Of a stretch of DNA of 64,000 bases, positions 47,166 to 60,500 are shown piece by piece. Every line of letters begins with the position of its first letter. Position 1 is the first letter of the stretch. The position numbers and the translations under genes were made by a program. The notes beneath the pieces were generated by a model. The model was not told the origin of the DNA and ran no database searches. It saw nothing but the letters and a program-made list of their open reading frames with translations. The stretch is from Leucaena leucocephala (Eukaryota > Streptophyta > Magnoliopsida > Fabales > Fabaceae): NCBI GenBank assembly GCA_037074615.1, contig CM073563.1, forward strand, positions 18,336,501 to 18,400,500. The letters are read 5' to 3'.

Positions 47166-50100
47166 TCTTATCCTTGGTTGCAGCACCCTTTTTGGTCCTC
47201 TTACTGTTCTCCTCGTAAGTCTCTGATAAGTGCTATCTGAGCTCTAAGACAGTACCTAATTTTAATGAGAGATCAGTGTCAAATTCACCTAAACTTTTTT
47301 GTAACAAAACAAAAATATGCCCCTAATTGATTGAGTTAATCTTAGTCATGAATAAACGTATATTTTTTAAATTATTTCTATTGATATTCTTAAAATAATA
47401 ATTTTAACATCATAATTTTAATTCTAAACATTTGACTAAATTAAAACATAATTTATTAAATAACTTAAAATTTAGAGTCCTTCAAATACATTATTTCATA
47501 TATAGAATTATAAAATTAAGAAATAATAAAATAAGATTTAAAATTAAAGGTAATATGTATTTATATTTGGGGGAGGAGAACAATAGTATTTCATTGCTAC
47601 AAATATGGCTTATTTAAAATTAAAATAATAAGACATGTATTTGGATATTTCTCTTCAACTTCACAAAATTTATTATATTGAATTCAATGAGTTTATTTTA
47701 TGGTAATTATAACTACTGTATAATTATTTGAGTGTAAATAATTTATCTAAATTATATCATCATATAAATATAGCTTAATTATTTAAATGGTTAGATAATC
47801 TTAATAACTGGTGATTAATTAAGAAAATATATTTAGATAATATTTAATGTTAACATCTTATTTAAGAGTAATTAAAAAAATTAATTTTTAGTATTTAAAA
47901 AAATATATTGAGAGAGAACAAAACAAAATCAAAATTTAAAAAGGGAAAGAATTGAAGAAAAAGAAAGATAAACGATAAAGGGAAAAAGAAAAGAAATATA
48001 TATAATAATAACGTGGGACTTACCCCATTATAATAATACCCTAACCTCTTCCCATTCTCTCTAGACTCCATTACTTTCTTCTTTTGTCATCGACAACAAT
48101 ACTTCATTCCTCCATAATTTTTTTTAAATATTTTTAGAATTTCATTCTTACTCATAAAATCTTCTAACTATAATACTTAGTTTTCAAATATTTCTCTACT
48201 CAATGAGCTCTTTAAAAATATAATTTTTGTTATGAGCAAAACAAATTTAAGGATTAAGGTTTAGAACAAATATAGATTTTTAATAAATAAGAATTATATA
48301 ATTATATAAATTGACTAATGCATTATGAACTAAGCACATGGCTCCTCATTTATGATACTTTTATTAGTTTTAGTAAGAAGTAATCACTTTTCACTTATTG
48401 TATGTGCTAATATGATGGTTGTGAGTGATTTAATATATATAAATCTATTGATGATGATATGATTATATTGAAAAAATTTGAGCGACGATTTTATTGAAAA
48501 TAGTCTTATGGGACTTAAAATAATTTGAAAAGTTTAAATAAAGGATAAAAACTTATTATATCTTGATATTAAAATTTGAATAAAGTTATTATTTTGAGAA
48601 AAACCCTATTGTGATATTTATTAAAGTTATTGATTATTGAGCTATTGATATTTTAATTAGTATAATTATTTTGAGAATTTGTATATGGTAATTGGGGATT
48701 AGTGATGATGAATTTATCTTTCTACCACGTGGTGTAGCTTCTATTAGAGCTCAATGGTTGACTTTTGTCCTACCAGTTTATCGAGGGATTTGCCCCAACA
48801 GTTTACCGAGGGGCTACAATACCTTCACTTGTTTACTAAGGGGAATGAACATATAATTCGATCTTATGCTATATGAATTTTAGTCGATTCATAACACTTG
48901 ATCAATTAGCTTTTTGAATTGTCAGTCATATGGTAGTTATTACTAGCCAATGACTTCAGTAGATAGGTATAAGACAATTTGATTGGCTTTATGGGAGGAA
49001 TTGTGGTGGTTTATCCATTTAATTATATTATGATAATATAATATTTTTTATTTCATGTATTTTATTAATTGTCCCACTTGGCACCTCATAAGCACATATT
49101 AGTATGTATGATTAATAAGGACTATTGATTACTGAGAAATTTGTTTCACTCTGTAGTTATTAATATTTTTCATATTATAGTCCCGTGTTAAGACCTCAAA
49201 GAAGGTTTTAGAAACTTGGTTAGTGCTATATCAATTATATAGCCTCCTTATTTGAATTTATATGTAGAACACTTGCATATTGCCACAGTATGACTCATTT
49301 TACATACTCTGATATGATGTAATGCTTTATTTAGATTTAATACTGAGAATACGTGCTGGTAGTTGAGGTCAAAGGTTGTTGTTTGTGATTTGTTAATTTT
49401 AGATCCACTTTTGGCATATGTGATATTGGGAATTTATTTATGAATGAGTATTTTATATGATCTTAGTGGTGAAGTGGATTTATGTGATATTATTCCTAGG
49501 TTTGATACAGAGAGGCTTATTTGAGTAATTGTGAGGATAACTATATTAGTGGTGTTAATCGGGGACTTCAACCATAATCATTTCTAACATATTTTTATAT
49601 GCGAATGTTATATGAAACTCTTATATTTATAATAGTATCATGATATAAAATTTACTCTTTTCTATCATGGATACCTTTTTTAAAAATAAATTTAACTATT
49701 TTAATCATGATAATGTTTAAGGGGTGATTTTGCCATTTTCTATCATGATTAACTGTTTAGAGGTAAAAATTTTCTCTATAGCTATTATACCTTTCAAATG
49801 ATTAACAAAATTTATTTTCATGATGGTTAAGTTTATAACTAATTTTAATAAAAAATAATTTAATGTGATTAATTATAGTTATTAGAAAGAGTATTTTACA
49901 AAAATCAAGTAAGAAAAAGAATGATAGAGTTAAAGAAGATTATTAAAATATTTTAAAAATATATATTATATTAATTAATTTTTTTAATTTAGTTAAATTA
50001 ATTAAATATATATTATATTAAAAATGTAAAGAATATTATTTATAGACTACAATCATAAGTGGTTCCCCTTCATATTATTTCTGTAAATTCACAATCACAA

Positions 50101-50519
50101 TGTCCATACTATGTTGCAAAATTAAATCCTAAAATGTATGGTATCAATTGATACATATGCTTTTTTATGTGAATAGGAATATGATCGAAGGGGTATAACA
50201 TTGATGACTAGGTTTTATTATAAATCTTTAATTTTATATTAATTTCAGATGTGGCCTGGACTTGCGACGGATAACTGGTAGTACCTCAATCAAGGAGGAG
50301 ATCAAAGCCGCAACTTCTTGCCCTTATCCACTGCTCTTAATGTGTATTATTGTTCCAACAATAACGGAAATAATATTTTAATTTTAATCATTCCATCCTT
50401 TCATTTGAAGTTTTGATATTATCCAGTATCAGAAAATGATGTAATCCTCTTGAAATATGCATGCATTTGACATGTTATAAAGATATCGGCACCAAGCCAA
50501 GCTAGGATCTAGAGCGGCA
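47166..50519. other. Intergenic, no gene supported
   Basis: Very AT-rich. Around 48760-48850, three imperfect copies of GTTTACCGAGGGG occur within 75 bp, a pattern that may belong to an unrecognised LTR. The region just before 50520 is the former promoter of the polygalacturonase pseudogene. Confidence 0.4.
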
Positions 50520-53500
50520 ATGAGTCCAAAGCAAGAGATGGCCGAACCTTACCTCTTTTACCTTCTAATCGTCTCGTTTTACTTCATCCTCCAATCACAT
50601 CTCTCCACATCACACTCTACGAACCCAATTCCAATCACTGTTTCAGTCACGGACTTCGGAGCCGTCGGCAATGGTCGCCGGTACGAAAAAATCAGCGATT
50701 GACTCCTGTCCAGAGGGATGTCCCTGCAAGGTCAACTTCCCGGCGCCCGGGAAGTACTTGACGGCGACGGGGTATCTGAAATCGGGAGTGGGGCTGAACG
50801 TGGAGGCGGGAGCGAGGATCCTGGCGGGAACGAGGCAGAGGGACTACCTCGGGATTCGTCGAGGTGGTACGCGATGGTGGCGGAGAACCCGACGGAGGTA
50901 GGGATCGGCGGCGGGGGAGTGGTGGACGGGCAGGCGATGAAATACGTAGTGAGGAAGAACGTAATGGTGAGGTGGAATGAGACGGGGTGCATGCTCAGGG
51001 CATGAGTGCAGGCCGAGGGTCTTTGGTTTCGTGGTCTCCAATATCACTCTCTATGAACCTGCTTACCGCTGGGGAGTTTTCATTGTTGTTATATACTCTC
51101 TCTCTGTTGTTTTTTTTTAAAAAACTTTTAATGAATTGTTTGAAAAATTAATAATTTTGTTTTATAGTTTGATTCGTTAACTCCATGCAACATGGTCTAT
51201 CAAATTTTACATATTTAACTAACTAATTAGTTAGTCCAATCTCATGTACAACTATTGATGCAACACTCTTCAATAGTTTTAGATGTTATCTTCCTTTTCC
51301 CACTAACTATTATACTATTTAGTTTACTATGTTATAATATCATTTGGCTTTCATTAAAAAAAGAAAAAGAAAAGAATAGAATAGTTAGTCTCTTGATTTT
51401 ATGACTTTGTTACATATTAATCCTTGAAGAACTCTTTTCTAAAATTGTAGCACTAACAAATTAAATAGAGGAATTGTCTTGGGCAGTTAAACTTCATGAA
51501 TTAAGTTGTCAGTCAAAATTAGAGGAATTAAATTATTTTTTTAAAAAAAAATAAATTTACAGAAATATTTTTTGTGATTGATTGGTTCATTTGTTTACTT
51601 AAAAGGTTATTTTGTTATAAAATATTTTCTTTGAACCTTGGGATATGGATAGATTCTTTTTTTTTTTTTGACAAAAAAATATTTTTTTGGGGGGATACGG
51701 ATAGATGACACTCGTGGATTTTAGACGAATTGTATATAAGCAATTCCTTGTGATCTGAGTTACTTGCACGCAAAGTTTAAAGTCACTTTCAATAACATAG
51801 TTTGCAGACAAATTAATTTGATTTCTTAATTTTATTCACTTTTCATACAACTTGGATTTCATTCTGTTTTAATATAACCTTTAACTTTACAAATCACTTG
51901 AATATATATATATATATATATATTAAATATACATAAACTTATTCTAAAAATATAAGGGATATGTGTAACTTCAAACAAACTCAGAATCAGAAGAAGTCAT
52001 ATGTAATTTATTCTTTGTTCCTCAAGTAGATTTGTGCATATTTTGAAAATAAAAAAATTGGCAAATTTAACAAAATTCAAAGGAGAGTTTATTATTTTGA
52101 GGGAAGGTCTTAATATGTGTCAAAAATAGGAAAATGTTTATGTAACTTGCTTTAAAGGAATCATCATGGTTAATATTTATGTTTCTCCCAAGTCCAAATA
52201 ACTCAATTTCTACCATGAATCAATCCTAATTTTTTGTGATATGTTGCAGTTTACACATTGTACGAATCAACAATATAACAATTGAAGATGTTTCAATTTA
52301 TGGAGACTTCAATATACCAAACAATGATGGAATTGACATTGAGGATTCAAACAACACAGTAATCGATAGATGCCACATTGACACTGGCGACGGTGCAATC
52401 TGCCCACAGTCATCCTCTGGTGCTGTCTTCAACCTCACTGCCACTAATGTTGGATTCCAACAAAATCTTGTGCCACCAAGTTTGGTAGTGCCAGTGTCTT
52501 CGATTTCAAACACTTTGTATTTGATAATATCACCATTGTGGATTCTTAGAGGCTTGGGGTTTCAGATCCATTATGGAGGTAAATTCTTTGTTTCAATTTA
52601 CATCTTTGTGTTTTACCAGTAAAAGCTGGGAAAAGTTAGTGAATTGGATCGCATGAAATGAGTTTTATTAGTTAGAGAAAGGAAAAAGGGGAAGTAGGGC
52701 TTATTTATGTTAGATTTATAAACCTAAAACATGTTTAGAATCATGTTAGGACCTTACCAACACCACATTTTGGCAAAAGGGATTCTCTCATGGAAAAATT
52801 AGTTAAAAATACTTGTTTAGAAATTTTAAGTCAAAGGAATATAGTATAACACTTCTTTACCGCTATATAGCATATCTTTAACTATGTGTAAAAAATTTTA
52901 AAACGCAAGTTATTCATATAACCAAAGATATGCAGCACACATATGAAGAAAAGTTACACCCATTTAAATTCATGTCCTTCTACCTAATAATATTTTCAAA
53001 CAAGTACTTTTAACCCATTTTATCTTCCTTATTGCTTCTGTCAAAACCACGATTTCACATCCCAAAACGTGTTTCCACACATTATTTTGTGTTAGAATTA
53101 TAATGACAGGCGGGTCTTCTATCTTTCTTTCTTCTCTCTTTTTTCAAATGATCCACACTCTTAAATTGAGAGTGAGGAAGAGAGATAGTGAGAGTAAATG
53201 AGTTAAGGTGATTAGTTTCTCTGTACTTCAGGAAAAAATTGATAAATTAGATTATGAACTGGATTTCAAACTGCAATTAGAAAAAGAAAATGGAGGAATT
53301 TGTTCAAGCCTTGCTAATAACATTTGAATATTGTTTTGCAGGAAATGTAAGTGACATTGTATTCTCAAAACCCATTATGGTGGGGAAGAGCTGAACCAAT
53401 ATACGTCACAACGTGCCCACGAAACTCAACTGTAAATGAGGGTTCAACCTCAAACGTACATTTCCTTAACATCACAGCAAATTCAGAAAATGGTATCTTT

Positions 53501-53800
53501 CTCTCTGGTTCAAAAAGAGGGCTTTTAAGAAACTTGAGATTCATCTAGTTGAATCTCACTTACAGAAGGATTATCAATTATCCTGGTGATTTATATGACT
53601 ATAGGCCTGGATGCCAAGAACTGGTTAAACACAAAACTGCCGGCATAATGATGGAGCACATTGAAGGACTTGAGGTTAAAACTGTGAGAATGAGATGGTC
53701 AGAAACTCATTTGGAGTGGAATAATCCTCTGGACTTCAGGCCTTCTACTGTGAATAAAATCTCTTTTCTTGGTTTTGATTTTAGTTTGGCATACAAGTAG
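50520..53800 (+). pseudogene. Polygalacturonase-family (GH28) pseudogene
   Basis: Intact relatives are secreted pectin-degrading glycosidases. The start at 50520 (MSPKQEMAEPYLF) has a hydrophobic signal and then VTDFGAVGNGRR. The frame breaks at about 50690 and again near 50845 and 51000. In between, family strings appear in successive frames: SAIDSCPEGCPCKVNFPAPG, DSSRWYAMVAEN, GGGGVVDGQAMK and ITLYEPAY. A second exon from 52249 holds NNDGIDIEDSNNT and DTGDGAICP, where the family has GDDAI, so a catalytic Asp has become Gly. It then shifts frame twice. A third exon from 53342 has PLWWGRAEPIYVTT and ENGIFLSGSKRG, an in-frame TAG at 53547-53549, and RPSTVNKISFLGFDF, ending TAG at 53798-53800. 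Introns are retained, so it is a duplicated, not a processed, pseudogene. Confidence 0.9.
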
Positions 53801-54582
53801 AGTGTATGAAGCTTGTAGTTTTTTCAAGAACAAGATGGATAGTAGTGAGAAATCACAAATCAAAAGGGCCTACGTGTGTTATTGTTTGAAATGCTAAGGT
53901 GAATTAGGTTGAAGAGACTAAAAGGGAAATCTCTCGGCATTCAAATGATGATTCCAACCTACCGGTGTGTGGTCTCATTTGAGTGAAATTGAGTCAAAGA
54001 CACTTGATTGTTATTTGTTTAACCTTGTAATTGTGATTTTTCAAATGGACAAGATTTACACAGTTCATTTGGAGCCTTCTCATTCAATTCAGGTCCTTTG
54101 TATTAAGAATTACATGTATGATATACAAAGAGAGACATTAAGGAGCATGAAGTTGTCAACGCCAAGTTGCTCCAATAATAAGGCTACCCACCATGGGTAG
54201 ATGAGGTCTTCGAGTTTGAACTCGGTATTGACATATTTGTGTGTTTAAATTGATTGTTTAAAAACAAAATGGAGCACGAAGCCGGTATACATGAATTGGG
54301 TAGGGCTTAAAAGATTGATTTGGCTCGGAGACCAACCAAACTTATACTTCAAGTCAAAATTTTACTCGAAACTAACCCAACCCTACATGAGTGGGCCGGG
54401 TTGAGCAAATTTTCTTAGGCCTTGTAGGGTTCTTCAAAATAATCTTCCATGTAGTTGCCTTTTTTTTATTTTGTTAGTGATCATTGTTGTTAAAACTAAA
54501 TAAGTTATTAGTCGAACAAATCTAATGATCCATGATTTATTGATCATAATCGAATTTATGACTCGCGGGAAGATTGCCTTGG
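53801..54582. other. Intergenic between pseudogene and SOS1
   Basis: This includes the 3' untranslated region of the minus-strand SOS1 gene near its right end. No further coding signal is seen. Confidence 0.45.
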
Positions 54583-57500
54583 TTAATCAATCCTTACAAT
54601 GATATCTTCCCCAGCAGACTCAGCAATTGCACCATCCATATTACTTCCTCTTTGTTCTCTGCTTTGTACAGTGGCATTTGCAGCATTCCCTGCGCCCTGG
54701 CTCACTTCAAGGTCCTTCACATGAGGGGTTCCTGTGCCATTGCTTGACAAACTTCGTCGTTGACAGATGTCCACCTGTAATATCACATGGGAAATCGAAG
54801 AAAATAAGCTTGAGAGACCAATAATTTCTGAAAGTTTTAAAGCTAAAACTACTTTCAATTGCTCGTTGACTTTCATGATATTCTTAAAAAGTATGGTGTA
54901 GACTTTACAGTCTGAGAAGTTGACGGATAGTGCGACTTATGTGCTGATAGTTACAGCTCAGTTTGAAGAATTCATTGAGTAATCTCCATTCAACAAAAGC
55001 TTTAGAACATATTAGAACCTTGTATGAGAATCAATTACTCAATTTATTTCACTTAGCCTGATGGAGACTTTGTACTATGGGATACCAAGTCTCGCAAAGG
55101 CAGGATGGGATGTTCAATGAAGTTTATAAGTGAGTTACTTCTCCTATCTCAACAGCTAGCTTTTGAGTAAGGTTTTGCACTTAGATACTTGGTATTAAAG
55201 CAAGGTTATTGGCAATTCTGGAGAACGCTACCCATAGAGGGTTCTAACCAACAGAAGGCTGAATGCACCGTAATGGAGCCTAGCCACCGAGGAGGTTGGT
55301 TATCCATCAAACCCTGCTAATTAAAATGCTAAATTCTTTCTGTGACTAACTGACCGAATTTGAGAATAATATTAAGCGTTAAAAGTTTCTCATCCATGAA
55401 GCTAATATCAATCTTATCTGCCAACATACAGTGCAGCCATAAATGCTCAACTGCATTGCCCTCGCAGCCAAATTACTGGTTTGTTGTCCAACACCTTCGC
55501 AATATTGCTCATGTTGCTGTGGCTTGACGAAATTTTCAAGCAAATTCGCAAAACTATGTTCTTTGCTTAAACATCCATGGGGATTATCAACGGCTTGCGT
55601 TAACAGTGAACATGATCTTCTAGAAAGAGCAGCATCAGCCTCAACTGCTGCCATGTCAAACACGATTACCCTTGATCTTTCTTCAACTAGATAAGATGAA
55701 GCTTGATGAGAAAAACTTGCATTTTCTATACCTGTCATTGTTGAAAGGCAAGGGAAAAAAATGAAATCCAAATCATACAAGTTACTACTAAAACTTGCAG
55801 CTTCCCAAAAGGGCGCTCAAACTAGGAAAAAAAATCTTAGTTGCAGACTAGGATTGATGTCATCAGATGTGTAGATTTTCACAAGAAAGGAACTCTAACA
55901 AAAATCGTATTTTGACATAGATACAACAAGTAAATAATATTAAGTATAAATTAGGTTTTCTTTGCTTGTTTGGTCTCTAACTAAAAAAGAAAAACAGAAT
56001 ATGCAATAGACACAGCTAAGATGATTTATTGGATGGGAAAAAAATCAAGTTGCTCTAACCCTCTCATTTTAGTGCCCTCAATCTAAAGGGACCTATGATA
56101 ATCATCAGTGATGCAGTTGTGCGGGGACGATATGCCCCCTAAATAAGTTTTTTTTAAGGAAAATAGAAAAGGAAACGAAGCATTATTATACTGGAAAACA
56201 TATTCGAGAAAGTATAAATTAATTTCACGTACCAGAAGCTTCCAGATTTTGGAAACTTACATTCCCACGTGAAGGCAAAAGAGCAGCTGGTGATGTTATC
56301 AGTTCTTGAAGACCTTCCATTTTAACATATCCTTCAAGTAAAATGCCAACTGAATGATGAGGTATTTCTATTGATTCTCCCCTAACGTATACGTTCATCA
56401 CAGATCTTTCCACAAGAAGGGCTCTCACATTTTGCATTGCCATTTTTTCAAATATCTGAGGAAGCAAGATCTTGCAAAGGAAAATAGCACTCTCCTGCAG
56501 ACAAAATAATCCGAGTGTAGCAGCAAATCATAATAATCATAGTCGTCCAATCATATTAACATTTTCATGATTTGTGTGGCACCAAACATGAACTAAGAAA
56601 CATCTTTTGATCCGTTATGACACCCCTGATGGAAAAAGTACATTGTAAAAGATGCAATTTTAAAAAAGGAGAAAAAAATACTCCCACTTTCGAGGTACAA
56701 CATAAATGCCACAATCCATGTATTCTGTGCTTTCAAAATCGTTAAGAAGCAAAAAGCAATCATGCTACAGTACCTGCCACAGGAAGTCTTCAATAGAGGG
56801 ATCTGATTTGAGACATGATAACATCTTGTCACCTTCAAGGAAAAAACAGAGAACTACTGAATCTGTTATAACATCACAGATATATGACCTTCCAGTAAGC
56901 ACTTCGTATAGACCCAATGTACTCCCATGAGTAAAAGTTGGAGAAAAGGAGTGCTTGTTTCCAATTATATTGCTTTCCCACTGCCAAAACAGCAATATTC
57001 AAATATGCTTCATTTGCTTGAAAAAATCAGATCATAAAAATCTAGATCTGAGTAGTAAAAAATCATTGTCTCACCTTCACAACCCCACTAGAAATTAACC
57101 AAATGCCGTCTGGTTTGGATCCTTCTTTGTAAAGTGTCAGACCACGCAACGTCATCATTTCCCTGCTATGGCTTGAGAGTGATTCATGGACAGAAGATGG
57201 CAGGGAACCCAGCATAGGATGTAGACTATTCTTTTCAGGAAACTTCAACGATAAAGGAGTCCCAACTAATTTCTTTAAATCAGCCTGAAACAAATGAAAC
57301 CATTACGTAATTTTACAATTTCTCACAGGAGAGTGCTCAACTTGAGACCACAGATGAACCAAAAGTACCGATAACACCAGAAGATACCTGGACAGCCTCA
57401 CGAAGATGGAGCATCATGCTCTCTCCCAGTAACCCAGACTTCTCAAGGTTTTGAACATATTCAATTAAATGGTTTAACACTAAATATGCAGCTTGCCTTG

Positions 57501-60500
57501 TTTTCACAACACGCAGAACCTGAAAGGAAGACATATCAAATAAATAATGCACATTAGGTAAGTAAGCTTCTCCATGCAATGCTTCAAACTATACTACTGG
57601 TTCACACACTTTGACTGTTCTATGAAGAATTGATCAATCAATTTGACAAGCAGAATCCAAAGATTCCACTAAAACTAATAATAAGACACATTGATAGAAG
57701 AGTTTAACTTCAAACCTGAGGGAATGTCATATGAACATCATCAAGGAACTTTCTTGCTTCTTCTCCTTCTACAACGCTTTCATTGATGATGGTAGATGAA
57801 ACATCACTGTCACCTGAAGACATAGATGAAGAGGAAATAAATACAGCTCAGTCCAGTTACATTTATAGGTATTATTATAGATGAATAATACTTGTACTTT
57901 ATTGATATTTTGAGGGATATATATATACACAATAAAGAATCCTAGATATTAATGAACTAATATCATATCTTATTATATATACTAATTTCAGGATATTTAT
58001 ATATTTTATAATCTCTACATTATCCCTCAAGTTGGAGTATATATGTCAATCATGCTCAACTTATTATAAAGCTATTCAACTCGAACCCCATTAAAAACTT
58101 TGGTTAGGAGATCACCCAGTTAATCACTGGATTTGACATGTTCTTTAGAGATAAAAATTTTTTTGAGCTTGTCTCGAATAAAATGACAATTGATCTCAAT
58201 ATATTTAGGGCGTTTATGGAATACTAAATTAGAAGTTATATGTATGGCCGCTTTAATATCACATCACAGCTTCACTAGTAATAAGATTTTAAGGCCAACC
58301 TCCTTCAGTAACTAATATATCCAGACTATCTCACATACTGATTGTGTCATGGCTATGTATTATGCTTCTAAACTAGATCGTGATACCACATTTTATTTCT
58401 TACTTCTCCAAGATACCAAATTTCCTCCTACAAAAACACAATATCTTATAGTAGACTATCTTATGGCTTTTGATCCACCATGGTCAACATCACAAAAACA
58501 CTCAATATTTATTTTTCAATGATTCTTATACAATATCCAATGACTTGGAGATCCCTTTAAGTAATATAATATGTTCTAAAGCTTCCCACTGTCGGACAGT
58601 TAACAAGATCATAAATTGGCTAAGGACACTCACTGTATAAGTGATATCAGGATGGGTCACTGTAAGATAATTCAATTTGCCAATCAATCTCTTGTACCTT
58701 TCTAAGTTCTCAAACTGCTTACTCTTAGCTGCTTTAACAGGATTTTCATACTGTATACTACTATCGGCAAGTGTGGCAAGAATCATCCACCATCAGTCAT
58801 GTATATGAACCCTAGCTCCCGTCTGACGCTGAACAGATTAAGTACAAACCAGGGGAAAAAATGAAATAGGAATTATGCATGATTTGATACCATATTGTTC
58901 AGATGAATAATACTTGTACTTTATTGATATTCTGAAGGAATAAATATACACACAATAGAAAATCCTAGATATTAATAAAATATCATATCTTATCCTATAT
59001 ACTAATTATAGGATATTTACATCTCTTATAATATCTGTACAACAACATTAATTGCCAAAAGAAATATCATCAAACCTTGGACTATTGCCAACTGTAAAGG
59101 GTAATTGAGATTTTGTTGTTTATTTGTTCTTTTGTTCTAGAAGACATTATGTTGCTAGGTTTTTCATTATCTTATTTTTGGATAATTGTATTTTAAATTT
59201 TAATATGTTTTTATTGGAATAAGAATATTTTAAGTATTCTATTTAAGACAGGATGGGAGTTTTCATACTAACCTAGTTGAGTTTACACACTAATTTAACC
59301 TCACTTAAGGTAGATGAATTAATCCCATAACCTATGAGATTTTATGGGAAGAGATTTAAGTTGTCATCTTCTATCATATGTAACTAATCTTCACTTGAAG
59401 GCGTGCCTTCTCTTCAGACTTGACATTTGTTGTTTTAGATAAATAATACTTATTCTTTATTGATGTTCAGAAGGGATATATATATATATATACACAATAG
59501 AGAATTCTAAATAGCCCTAAATACTAATAAAATAATATTATATCTTATCCTATATACAAATTATAGGATATTTATAATCTCCTAATATTTCTACAACATT
59601 TTTCTTCTTCTTCATCAAGACCTTAATCAATATCTAATATTCCTGCTTTGATACCATATGAAAATTTGAAGGATTGAGAGTAGAGAGAAAATAAAGCCTC
59701 AAAATATTATTAATCCTTGAATGAATGAGAATACAAATAGACTTTATATAGGTAAAAATATAAATTAATAGGCTAAACCTATAATCTATCATAATCCTAA
59801 TATCTCAGATTTATTCTTCTAAGATATAATAATTTAATATTCAAATCTGTTCCTAAATAATATCTAAATTTAATTTTAGATAATTAATTAAATAACTAAC
59901 AAAATATAATATTAATTAATAATTAATTCTAAACTAGCGTATCTCAACAATCTGCAGTTAGGACTATATCATCCACATATACTGCTAGTACAATTATCTT
60001 CTTTCCAAGTGCTTGAAGAATATAGTGTAATCACTTTGTCCCTACTAATAGCCCAAGGACTATATCATCCACATATGTTGCTAGTACAGTTATCTTCTTT
60101 CCACAGTGCTTGAAGAACATAGTGTGATCACTTTGTCCCTACTAATAGCCCTGATTTTTTAGCATTTCAGAAAAACATTCAAACTATACTCTAGGAGACT
60201 ATTTTAAGCCATAGAGAGCCTTTTTTAATTTGCATACTTTGCCATCCTGTTTCCCATAGAAGCCTGGTGAAGGCTTCATATAAACCTCTTCCCTTAGTTC
60301 TCCATTAACAAAGCATTCTTTATGTTATGGCTTCAAAAATTTATTAGAGAAATTTATTCAACAAAAGAATATATAGTAGATCTTGCAAATTTTTTTCAGA
60401 GGGTCATGGGCAGCTGAGTGGCTGAAAGCGCGGGAGTTGTCTCTGAGGTCCTGCGTTCGAGTCTCGGCTGCTGCTGGGTGAGGGTTTTTATTTTGATTTT

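Noticed and set aside
50250..50290. Short exon-like ATG frame after TTTCAG upstream of the polygalacturonase
   Set aside because: It gives only about ten residues before a stop and matches no family.
60404..60475. Functional tRNA gene
   Set aside because: A and B boxes are present but the T-arm and anticodon arm do not fold properly, and it lies inside a transposon LTR.
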